From assembly GCA_963665555.2 (NCBI GenBank), contig OY762308.1, positions 2,852,001 through 2,916,000 of the forward strand: a stretch of 64,000 bases of DNA, read 5' to 3'. Positions 1 through 6,979 of the stretch are shown in pieces. This DNA comes from CAXXXW01 sp963665555. Its GTDB lineage: Bacteria > Pseudomonadota > Alphaproteobacteria > Thalassobaculales > Thalassobaculaceae. The number at the start of each line of letters is the position of its first letter. Within the stretch, counting starts at the first letter, position 1. The notes under the pieces are model-generated. The model was given only the letters and a program-made list of their open reading frames with translations. It ran no database searches and was not told the origin of the DNA. A program made the position numbers and the translations under genes.

Positions 1-611
1 ACGACCGGGAGGCGACCGGCCGGCTGGCGCCCGTGTCGTGGCGGACGGCCCGCGACGGGCAGGGGGTCGCGACCTCCTCCGGCGTCGTGCCGGCGGGGTT
101 CGACCTCGGCTACCGGCCGGAGCGGGCCGTCGGCATCCTTGTCGCGCTGGCGGCGGCGGGCCTGCCGCTGCCCTCCGGCTTCGGCGAGGGGCAGCTGACG
201 CGGCTCCGCGAGGGGAACGCCGCCGTGGACCGGGTGGTCGCCGCCGTCGCCCATGCCGGGGGCGGGGTGATGACCGCGCTCGGCCCGGCCGCGCCCGACC
301 GCCGCGGCGCCGGCGGGATCGCGCGGCTGCCGCGGGTCGCCCTGTTCGGCGAGGGGCGGTTGCCCGAAGCCTATGTGCCGCTGCCGGACGGCCGCTCGAT
401 CCCGGTCGCGCTGCGGGCGCCGGCCAACGACGAGCCGGCGGCGGCGCGGCGCGAGGCCGACGCGCGCGCCGGCTCCGCCGCCCGCGAGACGGTCGGCGAG
501 TTGCGCCGCCTGCGGGCCGGGATCGGCGAACTGCTCGACCAGAACCGCCGCCTCGAAAGGCTGCTGGCCCGCGCGCTGGCGGGCCGCGACGCCGCCGGGA
601 GGGCCGCATGA
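1..611 (+). CDS. phage tail tape-measure protein, C-terminal part (partial)
   Basis: The reading frame is open from the window edge, so the true start lies upstream; the GTG at 33 is probably internal. The tape measure sets tail length and is threaded through the tail tube. About 200 residues are visible. Near residue 110 of the visible part is an FGEG-x-PEAYVPLPDGRSIPV-type segment, the phage counterpart of the GEAGPEAVLPL motif that commonly ends tape-measure proteins. It is followed by an Arg/Ala-rich helical tail with a short leucine-spaced coiled coil. The stop overlaps the next start as ATGA at 608-611, indicating translational coupling. The call rests on this C-terminal motif and the context; the N-terminal helical bulk is not seen. 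Confidence 0.6.
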   Translation, partial: DREATGRLAPVSWRTARDGQGVATSSGVVPAGFDLGYRPERAVGILVALAAAGLPLPSGFGEGQLTRLREGNAAVDRVVAAVAHAGGGVMTALGPAAPDRRGAGGIARLPRVALFGEGRLPEAYVPLPDGRSIPVALRAPANDEPAAARREADARAGSAARETVGELRRLRAGIGELLDQNRRLERLLARALAGRDAAGRAA

Positions 612-2125
612 CCGCCTTCGACGACCTGATCGCCGACCCCTTCGCCGAAAAGCGCTACCTCGCGGCGCTCGAACCCTACGACCCCGCGCCGGGGCGGACG
701 ACGGCGCTGCATGTGGGGGACCACGGCTTCGCCACCGGCCCGGCCGACGATCCGCCCAACCGCTATTTCGAGCCGCGCCTGGTTTCGGCCCTCAATTTCG
801 AGCGGCGGATGTTCCGGGGCGGGCGGCTCGGCGGCCGTTCGATCCCCGGTTACGGCGCGCTCGAACTCAACAACGCCGACGGCGGCATCGACGCCTGGGC
901 CGGTTACGCCTTCGACGGCCGGCGCGTCCGCGTCTGGCTCGGCGGGGCCGGGTTCGCCTTCGCCGATTACGGTCTCGTGTTCGACGGCGCGGCCGAGGGG
1001 ATCGAGTTCGACGACACGGTCGCGCGGATTCCGCTGCGCGACGGCCGCCGGCGCTTCCAGCGGCCGATCCAGGCCTCCGTTTACGCCGGGACCGGCGCGA
1101 TGGAGGGCGGCGACGCGCTGAAGGGCAAGCCGAAGCCGCTCGTCTTCGGCCGGGCCTTCGCCGTGGAGCCGGTCCCGGTCGATCCGGCGCGGCTGGTCTA
1201 CCAGGTCCACGACGGGCCGATCGAGGACATCGACGCCTGCCGCGACCGGGGCCTGGCGCTGGACAGGACGGCCTCGTCGCCGGAGGCGGGGGAGTTCTCG
1301 GTGGACAAGGCGAAGGGGACGCTGACGCTCGGCGCCGCGCCGGCCGGGACGCTGACGGCGGACGTTCGCGGCGACAAGGCCGGCGGCGCCTATGTCGAGA
1401 CCGCCGGCGCGCTGATCCGCCGGATCGCGGTGGCGCGCGGCGGGCTGGCCGACCCGGACGATTTCGACGCCGCCTCCTTCGCCGCGCTGGAGGCGGCGGC
1501 GACCGCGCCGGTGGGCGTGCATGTGCGGACCGAGACCGAAATCCAGGCCGTGTTCGACACGCTGATCGAGGCGGCGGGCGGCCATTACGGCTTCGACCGC
1601 GCGGGCCGGCTCGCCGTCGGCCGGCTCGACGCGCCGTCCGCGGCCGTCGCCGCCCGGTTCGGCGCGGCGGAGATACTGGGCCTCGAACGCGCGCCCGCCG
1701 CGCCGCCGATCTGGCGCCAGCGGATCGGCTACCGCCGCCACCACCGCCCGCTTTCGGGCGGCGAGACGGCGGGCGCGGTCGCGGCGGCGGACCGGGCCGA
1801 CCTCGCGGAGGCGTACCGGCTGGAGGAGGCGGCGCGCGCGGCGACGCGGACGGCCCACCTGCTGGCGGAGGACGACCGCCGCGACACCGCGCTCGCGCTC
1901 AAGGCCGACGCGGCGGCGGAGGCGTCGCGCCTGCTCGACCTGTTCGGGACGCGCCGCGACCTGCTGCGGGTGCGGGTCAAGACGCAGCCCTTCGCGCTCG
2001 AACTCGGCCAGAGCGTTTCGGTCTCCTGGCCCCGCCACGGGCTTTCCGCCGGCCGCGCCTTCGTCGTCGTCGGCATGGTCGAGGACAGCGCCGTCAACGA
2101 GGTCGTCCTCGACCTTTGGGGCTGA
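608..2125 (+). CDS. putative phage tail/baseplate protein (505 aa)
   Basis: It starts at ATG 608, coupled to the tape-measure gene by a 4-nt overlap. It has no signal peptide or membrane segment. Its first 230 residues are rich in aromatic and Gly/Asp-turn beta segments (FEPRLVSALNFERRMF, GYAFDGRRVRVWLGG), and the C-terminal half is more helical. The order (tape measure, this protein, discoidin-like and fibre-like proteins) places it where distal-tail or hub proteins usually sit. I do not recognise a named family. Function is inferred from position and beta-rich structure only. Confidence 0.5.
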   Translation: MTAFDDLIADPFAEKRYLAALEPYDPAPGRTTALHVGDHGFATGPADDPPNRYFEPRLVSALNFERRMFRGGRLGGRSIPGYGALELNNADGGIDAWAGYAFDGRRVRVWLGGAGFAFADYGLVFDGAAEGIEFDDTVARIPLRDGRRRFQRPIQASVYAGTGAMEGGDALKGKPKPLVFGRAFAVEPVPVDPARLVYQVHDGPIEDIDACRDRGLALDRTASSPEAGEFSVDKAKGTLTLGAAPAGTLTADVRGDKAGGAYVETAGALIRRIAVARGGLADPDDFDAASFAALEAAATAPVGVHVRTETEIQAVFDTLIEAAGGHYGFDRAGRLAVGRLDAPSAAVAARFGAAEILGLERAPAAPPIWRQRIGYRRHHRPLSGGETAGAVAAADRADLAEAYRLEEAARAATRTAHLLAEDDRRDTALALKADAAAEASRLLDLFGTRRDLLRVRVKTQPFALELGQSVSVSWPRHGLSAGRAFVVVGMVEDSAVNEVVLDLWG

Positions 2126-2166
2126 CGCCGGCCCGCCACGGCTATCGACGCAAGGGAGGACGCTCC

Positions 2167-3021
2167 ATGGGCGCCATGCTGATCGCCTTTCGCAACTACG
2201 CCGACGGCGGCGCGCTGTCGGGCGGGCGCTGGACGGACGGGCTGCCGCTGGCGAACCTGGCCGAGCGCCAGCCCTCGCGGCTCGCCCGCACCCGGACCGC
2301 CGCGCCGGCCGACACGCGGATCGCGCTCGACATCGGCGGTTCGCGGCCGATTTCCGTCGTCGCGCTGCTGCGCCACAACCTGACCCAGGCCGGGACCTGG
2401 CGCGTCGCCGTCGGCGACGATCCGGGCCTCGCCGCGCCGACGCGCGACAGCGGCTTCGCGGACATCTGGCCGACCATCGTGCCGTTCGGCGTCGGCGCGT
2501 GGGGCGAGTTCCGCTGGGGCGGCAAGCTCGACCCGGCGGAGGCCGGCGCCTACGGGATCGACGGGCTGGTCCTGTTCTCGCCGCCGGCGCGCGGCCGCCA
2601 TGTCCTGGTCGAGTTGCGCGACCCGGACAACCCGGCGGGCTTCCTCCAGGCCGGGCGGCTGATCGTCGCGCCGGCCTGGCGGCCCAGCGTCAACCTGCAA
2701 TACGGCTGGTCGATCGAGCAGGTGGACGAGAGCCGGTCCGTCAAGTCGCGCGGCGGGCAGGTCTATATCGACCGGCGGCCGAAGTTCCGCCGCCTGTCCT
2801 TCTCCCTCGACCACCTGGAGGCCGACGAGATGTTCGGCCACGCCTACGAGCTCGACCGGCTGAAGGGCCGGGGCGGCGATGTGCTGGCGGCGATCGACCC
2901 CGAGGACGCGCGCCACCGCCACCGCCACTCGGTCTACGGGATGCTGGCCGAGACCACGCCCATCGGCAACCCCTACGCCGGCCGCTTCGCCAAGGAGTTC
3001 GTCGTCGAGGAGCTGATCTGA
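2167..3021 (+). CDS. putative phage tail-tip protein with discoidin-like fold (284 aa)
   Basis: The ATG at 2167 is preceded by a strong AGGGAGGA site at 2153-2160. The N-terminal about 150 residues follow a jelly-roll pattern: a LANLAERQPSRLARTR segment, then DTRIALDIGGSRPISVVALLRHNL. That is the way F5/8-type carbohydrate-binding baseplate modules describe displacement of a ligand-free loop. The C-terminal half has a FRRLSFSLDHLEADEMF segment and ends EFVVEELI. Such modules often bind cell-surface sugars during attachment. There is no transmembrane segment. The fold assignment is by eye and uncertain; the phage-structural role is supported by its neighbours. Confidence 0.45.
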   Translation: MGAMLIAFRNYADGGALSGGRWTDGLPLANLAERQPSRLARTRTAAPADTRIALDIGGSRPISVVALLRHNLTQAGTWRVAVGDDPGLAAPTRDSGFADIWPTIVPFGVGAWGEFRWGGKLDPAEAGAYGIDGLVLFSPPARGRHVLVELRDPDNPAGFLQAGRLIVAPAWRPSVNLQYGWSIEQVDESRSVKSRGGQVYIDRRPKFRRLSFSLDHLEADEMFGHAYELDRLKGRGGDVLAAIDPEDARHRHRHSVYGMLAETTPIGNPYAGRFAKEFVVEELI

Positions 3022-3069
3022 CGGCGGGCCGGCGCGGCCCCCTCCCCATCGAGACGAAGGAGCAGTCCC

Positions 3070-4635
3070 TTGAGCTGGACCGTCACCATCGGCGGCCGCG
3101 CGTTCACGAACGCGAACGTGGACGGCCACGCCTACGCCGACGAGGCTTCGGGCTTCCCGGCCATGCTCGCCGCCTTCGCCCGCGAGGCGGAGCGCCTGGG
3201 CGGCGCCGTCGCCACTTCCGGAACCGCGCTGACGCCGGCGCGCGGCGCGGCGACCGCGACGCTCGACCGGGCGGCCCCGTTCCGCGTCGGCGCCGTGGCG
3301 CGCCTGCAAAGCGTCTCGGACCCGACGCACTACATGCTCGGCGCCGTGACCGGGATCGCGGGCGACGCGCTCACCCTCGATGTCGCCATCGCCAGCGGCG
3401 CGTCGCCGAAGAGCGACTGGATCGTCGTCCACCCCGCGCCCGCCGGCCTCATGGACGCCAACGGCGACATAAGCCTGCCGACCGGCGACATCGCGGCGCG
3501 GAGCGGGGCGGTGCTGGCCTCCGGGCCGGGCCCCGGCTGGACCGGCGGCGCGGCCCGCGCCTTCATGGACATGGACGGCGGCGCGGCCCGGTTCGGCGCG
3601 GCTTCGGGCGCGGGATCGGCGGCGGCGACGGCCGGCTTCTACGCCGACGGCGCCCGCTACATCGCGCTGGAGGGCGGCCGGCTGGTCTTCGACCGGCCGA
3701 TCCCGTTCAGCCGCTCGGCCGTGCAGGCGCGCTCCGCCGTCGAGCAATGGCTCGACGACACCGAGAACCTCGGCGCCGGCGGGACGGCGGACGCCGGCTG
3801 GGCGGCGAGCGACGTCGCGATGACCTCGAACCACGCGGCCGCGCCCAACGGGACGACGACGGCGGACCTCGCCACCGCGACCGGAAGCACGGCTGTCGAG
3901 CACGGCGTCGAGGCGCGGCGCGGCTCGCTCGACGGGTCCCATGCCGACATCTACACCTTTTCCGTCTTCGCCAGGGCCGCCGCCGGCGCGGCGGGGCTGC
4001 GCCTCGAACTGGCCGCGAAGACGCACGGCCACGGCGCGTGGGCGGAGTTCGACCTTTCCGCCGGGACCGCGGGCGGGAGCGGCGCGCTGGCCAGCGGCCT
4101 GCATGTCGCCTCCGGCGCGCTCGACGCCGGCGGCGGCTGGCGGCGCTGTTTCGTCACGGCCGACATGTCGGCGGTCCCGACGGCGGTTCCGTTCGCCGCG
4201 CGGATCCTGCTGCTGAACGGCTCCGGCGCGAAAAACTTCGCGACGGGGTCGCCGGCGGAGGCCGCGCTGCTGTGGGGCGCGCAGGCGAACGGCGGCGGCC
4301 TCGCGCCCTATGTGCCGAACCGGGCGTCCACCGGCCAGGCTTACGGATTCTCCGTCGGCGCGGCGGACCACGACGCGCAGTCGCACACGCTGGGGGCCGA
4401 CACGGAAGTGAACTTCCAGCCACAGGCGGCGGGCGAGCAGCGGGTGGTCAAGATCGACCTGGTCCAGGACTCCACCGCCGGCTGGAACGCCCTGCCCGCC
4501 TTCGACCACGCCGCGGCGGGCCTGACGGAGATGAACGCCAAGCCGAAATTCGCCTCGCAAAAGGCGGGGGCGGTCACGCGGCTGGTCGCGGAGATCGGCC
4601 CGTCCTCGGCGCGGGTCTGGTACGAGGAGGTCTGA
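3070..4635 (+). CDS. putative phage tail fibre / adhesin-like protein (521 aa)
   Basis: I chose the TTG at 3070 because an AAGGAG site at 3057-3062 sits 7 nt upstream and the previous stop is close behind. The protein is Ala/Gly/Thr-rich. It opens with MSWTVTIGGRAFTNANV, then a short helical stretch and repeated beta-rich blocks. Residues about 215-420 look like a concanavalin-like or carbohydrate-binding domain (EQWLDDTENLG, YTFSVFARAAAGAAGLRL, WRRCFVTADMS), a pattern seen in tail-associated sugar-binding modules. The C-terminus ends ARVWYEEV. A receptor-binding role is likely from position but not demonstrated. The stop TGA is directly followed by the next ATG. Confidence 0.5.
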   Translation: MSWTVTIGGRAFTNANVDGHAYADEASGFPAMLAAFAREAERLGGAVATSGTALTPARGAATATLDRAAPFRVGAVARLQSVSDPTHYMLGAVTGIAGDALTLDVAIASGASPKSDWIVVHPAPAGLMDANGDISLPTGDIAARSGAVLASGPGPGWTGGAARAFMDMDGGAARFGAASGAGSAAATAGFYADGARYIALEGGRLVFDRPIPFSRSAVQARSAVEQWLDDTENLGAGGTADAGWAASDVAMTSNHAAAPNGTTTADLATATGSTAVEHGVEARRGSLDGSHADIYTFSVFARAAAGAAGLRLELAAKTHGHGAWAEFDLSAGTAGGSGALASGLHVASGALDAGGGWRRCFVTADMSAVPTAVPFAARILLLNGSGAKNFATGSPAEAALLWGAQANGGGLAPYVPNRASTGQAYGFSVGAADHDAQSHTLGADTEVNFQPQAAGEQRVVKIDLVQDSTAGWNALPAFDHAAAGLTEMNAKPKFASQKAGAVTRLVAEIGPSSARVWYEEV

Positions 4636-5364
4636 ATGGCTTACGCGAAGGTCGAACTGGCGGTCGATCCGGCGGCGCTGGCCGCCGACCCGGACGCCGC
4701 CCGCGCGCCGGGCAACACCGTCGCCGCGCGCGTGCTCGAACTGGTCGCGGACCCGCCGCGCCCCGCCTGGCCGGAGGAGGCGCTGGCCGATCCCGAACTG
4801 GCGCTGGGCGGCCGCTGCCCGCCGGAGATGCGGGGCTTCGGCTGGTGGCCGGTCCGGGAGACCGCCCCCGCGCTCGGCCCGCTGGAGACGCCGGGCGCGC
4901 CGGAATTCGCGATCGACGCCCGCGCGCGCCGCGTCGATGTCGCCCGCGCGGCGGTTCCCGCGCCGCCGGCGGCGCTGGCGGCGTACCACCGCGACCTCGA
5001 GGAGGCGTTGCGCCTGCGCATCGACGAGGAGGCCGAGGCGCGGCGGCTCGACTTCCTCTCACCGGGCGCCGGGCAGGCGCTCGCCTACCGGGCCAAGCTC
5101 GCGGAGGCCGAGGCGATCGGCGCCGGCGCGGCGCCGGACCCGGCCCGCCACCCCTTCGTTCGCGCCGAGGCCGAGGCGCTGGGGGTCGACCCGGCGGCTC
5201 GCGCGGCCGAAATCGTCGCCGCCGCCGGGCGGTGGGCGGCCGCCGGCGCGGCGATCGAGGCGGCCCGGCACAAGGCCAGGGCGGCGGTGGCGGCCGCGCG
5301 CGGCGACGCGGCGGCGATGGAAAAGGCGGCGGCGGTCGACTGGGCCGCGATCGGAGGCGCGTGA
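4636..5364 (+). CDS. putative tail-fibre accessory protein, DUF4376-like (242 aa)
   Basis: It begins one base after the preceding stop, so it is almost certainly co-translated with the fibre-like gene. Residues about 1-110 are a compact acidic domain (EEALADPELALGGRCPPEM). Residues 115-242 are an Ala/Glu-rich helical domain whose spacing (DLEEALRLRIDEEAEARR, then AYRAKLAEAEAIG) resembles the helical C-terminal domains of DUF4376-type fibre assembly proteins. Such proteins typically help trimerise or cap the adjacent fibre. The family match is tentative. Position immediately after a long fibre-like gene is the main support. Confidence 0.45.
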   Translation: MAYAKVELAVDPAALAADPDAARAPGNTVAARVLELVADPPRPAWPEEALADPELALGGRCPPEMRGFGWWPVRETAPALGPLETPGAPEFAIDARARRVDVARAAVPAPPAALAAYHRDLEEALRLRIDEEAEARRLDFLSPGAGQALAYRAKLAEAEAIGAGAAPDPARHPFVRAEAEALGVDPAARAAEIVAAAGRWAAAGAAIEAARHKARAAVAAARGDAAAMEKAAAVDWAAIGGA

Positions 5365-6125
5365 TGCAGGTCATGCCGATCGGGCTGGGCGGCGGCGGCG
5401 CGTCCCGCCCCTGGAAGCCCAAGGAAGACGGCCTGAATGTCGTCGAAACCTCCTACGGAACCGGCGTGACCGGGAATTCCGCCTGGGGAAGCCTGGCGAA
5501 CGGGGGCGTCGTCCTCGGAATCTGCGGACGGGGACACAGCAAGGAAGGCGTGTACGCGCTGCATTTCCCCAAGGCCGGCAAGATCGAGATCGGCGGGACC
5601 CGGTCCTCCACTTCCTACCGTTACCACGCCGGCTGGCTCGGCCATATGTGGCTGCCGCCGGGAACGACGATCGGCAACTCGGCCGGCGGGCGCGACACGG
5701 TGGTCGCCAGGGTCGAGGGGGCCTACGAGGACTGCCTGAAAATGTTCCCCGGCCTGATCGACATGACGCCCTACGACGAGGCCGGCAAGCTCAAGGGCTT
5801 CAAGGCCGGCCGGGGCGTGTACGCGCCGTCGAGCGCCGCCAACCCGAACGGCTGCACGATCTTCTACATCGGCGGCTCGGCGTTCGAGAACCACTTGCGG
5901 GCGGGATACTGGGCGCTCGAAATCAGGGATTCGGGCGGGACCGCCATCGCCAATGGGACGCTGGTCCGGGCGACGGCGACGCCCCACCACTCCGTCGCCG
6001 ACCAGTCCGCCGGCTACCGGCTGCCCCTGCCCGTCGCGCTCGACGCCGCCGAGCAGCTTTACGTGAACCACGACAGCTGGGGCAGCCAGTACATCGTCGC
6101 CCACGACCCGGGGGGATGGGCCTGA
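5364..6125 (+). CDS. phage-associated protein of unknown function (253 aa)
   Basis: The ATG at 5364 overlaps the previous stop by one base (TGATG). The protein has no Cys-rich, nuclease or peptidase motif that I can see, and no signal peptide. It is Gly/Tyr/His-rich, with beta segments such as GGTRSSTSYRYHAGWLGHMW and EIRDSGGTAIANGTLVRAT, consistent with an extracellular or virion-exposed structural protein. Its DNA contains more A and T than the genes on either side, suggesting it may have been swapped in separately, as receptor-binding proteins often are. No function is assigned. Confidence 0.5.
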   Translation: MQVMPIGLGGGGASRPWKPKEDGLNVVETSYGTGVTGNSAWGSLANGGVVLGICGRGHSKEGVYALHFPKAGKIEIGGTRSSTSYRYHAGWLGHMWLPPGTTIGNSAGGRDTVVARVEGAYEDCLKMFPGLIDMTPYDEAGKLKGFKAGRGVYAPSSAANPNGCTIFYIGGSAFENHLRAGYWALEIRDSGGTAIANGTLVRATATPHHSVADQSAGYRLPLPVALDAAEQLYVNHDSWGSQYIVAHDPGGWA

Positions 6126-6208
6126 GGCCCGTCCCCGTCCCGCCGCCCCGTTCCGCCCCGCCCCGCCGGCCCCGCTTCCGGGGGCGGCGCCTCGCAAGGA
6201 GAACCCCG

Positions 6209-6580
6209 ATGAAGGCTTTCGTCGCGACCGCCTGCGCCGCGCTGGCGCTTTCCGCCTGCGCCGGCGCGGTTCCCTGGAACCCGCAGGGCTACGCCGGGAT
6301 CAACCTGGTGGAGGCCGAGTTCGAGGTCCCCGAAAACGCCGCCGGGCCGACGCGCCTGCGCATCCTCGGCGGCAAGGAGCAGGAGAGCGTCGCGTTCAAG
6401 GCGTCGCTGCCCGACGGCACCGTCGTCGAGTACGGCGCGGCGGGCGTCGGCGCGTTCGACGGCCAGCGCGTGCGCGCGGCGGTCGAGGAGGCGGTCTCGA
6501 AGGACGCCAGGGAGGCGTCGCCGGGCATCGTGGACGCCATCATGAAGGCCGTCTCCGGCGCCGTCCTCGGCGACAAGTGA
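6209..6580 (+). CDS. small lipoprotein, possible outer-membrane spanin partner (123 aa)
   Basis: The ATG at 6209 follows an AAGGAGAA site at 6196-6203. The N-terminus is a signal peptide ending in a lipobox L14-S15-A16-C17, so the mature protein should be an acylated lipoprotein. The rest is a small mixed domain (residues 30-80) and a helical C-terminus with alternating Ala/Val. It precedes a one-TM coiled-coil protein by 17 nt. In phages an outer-membrane lipoprotein and an inner-membrane coiled-coil protein form the spanin complex for the last lysis step. That pairing is an inference; gene order here (lipoprotein first) is the reverse of lambda Rz/Rz1. Confidence 0.5.
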   Translation: MKAFVATACAALALSACAGAVPWNPQGYAGINLVEAEFEVPENAAGPTRLRILGGKEQESVAFKASLPDGTVVEYGAAGVGAFDGQRVRAAVEEAVSKDAREASPGIVDAIMKAVSGAVLGDK

Positions 6581-6597
6581 CGCAAGGGAGAGGACCC

Positions 6598-6948
6598 ATG
6601 GCCGACACGAAACCCGACAGCGGCTTCCGGTTCGACCGGCACATTTCCGTCGGCCACATCTTCACCACGGCGATGGTCGCCACCGCCGTGGTGGCCGGCT
6701 ATGTGCGGCTGGAGAACCAGTCGCACGCCAATGCGCGCGCCATCTCCGACCTGCGGACCCTGGTCGCGGTGAACCGCCAGTTCCAGGTCGACCAGCGCAA
6801 CCGGGTCTGGGAGCGCGTCGACGACATCCAGGAGCGGACCACCGAGCTGAAATCGGCGGCGGCGGCGCTTTCGGCGAAATCCGACTACATCGCCCGCCAG
6901 GTGGACCGGCTGGTGGACCGCCTGATCGGCGAGGCCGGCGGCGGCTGA
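6598..6948 (+). CDS. one-TM coiled-coil protein, possible inner-membrane spanin (116 aa)
   Basis: I chose ATG 6598 over the in-frame GTG at 6577 because an AGGGAGAGGA site lies at 6585-6594. About 20 cytoplasmic residues are followed by one membrane segment (residues about 19-39, VGHIFTTAMVATAVVAGYV). The rest is a long helical, heptad-like periplasmic region (NRVWERVDDIQERTTELKSA) ending in Gly. This N-in, C-out topology with a coiled coil is what an i-spanin or other phage envelope protein looks like. No holin or endolysin gene accompanies it in the window, so a lysis role is not established. Confidence 0.5.
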   Translation: MADTKPDSGFRFDRHISVGHIFTTAMVATAVVAGYVRLENQSHANARAISDLRTLVAVNRQFQVDQRNRVWERVDDIQERTTELKSAAAALSAKSDYIARQVDRLVDRLIGEAGGG

Positions 6949-6961
6949 CGCAAGCCCCCGC

Positions 6962-6979
6962 GCGGCCCGGGCTGGCCGC
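6962..6979. terminator. putative bidirectional hairpin between convergent genes
   Basis: A 6-bp G+C stem (GCGGCC at 6962-6967, GGCCGC at 6974-6979) with a 6-nt loop lies in the 31-nt gap between the phage module (+) and ahcY (-). There is no U-tract, so intrinsic termination is uncertain. Confidence 0.3.

Larger units (their letters stand above)
1..6948 (+). mobile_element. distal end of a prophage or domesticated phage-tail module
   Basis: Eight genes on the same strand are packed with short gaps or 4-nt overlaps. They run from a tape-measure C-terminus through tail/fibre-like proteins to a lipoprotein and a one-TM coiled-coil protein. No integrase, terminase, capsid or lysin gene is in view, and the left edge lies outside the window. 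The right edge is set by ahcY on the opposite strand at 6980. Base composition resembles the surrounding chromosome, so an old or domesticated element (tailocin, gene transfer agent or defective prophage) is as likely as a fresh prophage. It does not show the DUF2460/DUF2163 proteins of the classic alphaproteobacterial GTA. Confidence 0.6.

Noticed and set aside
1729..4989. A long minus-strand open frame across the phage region
   Set aside because: It is antisense to coupled, RBS-bearing phage genes and reads as Arg/Gly/Pro-rich noise.
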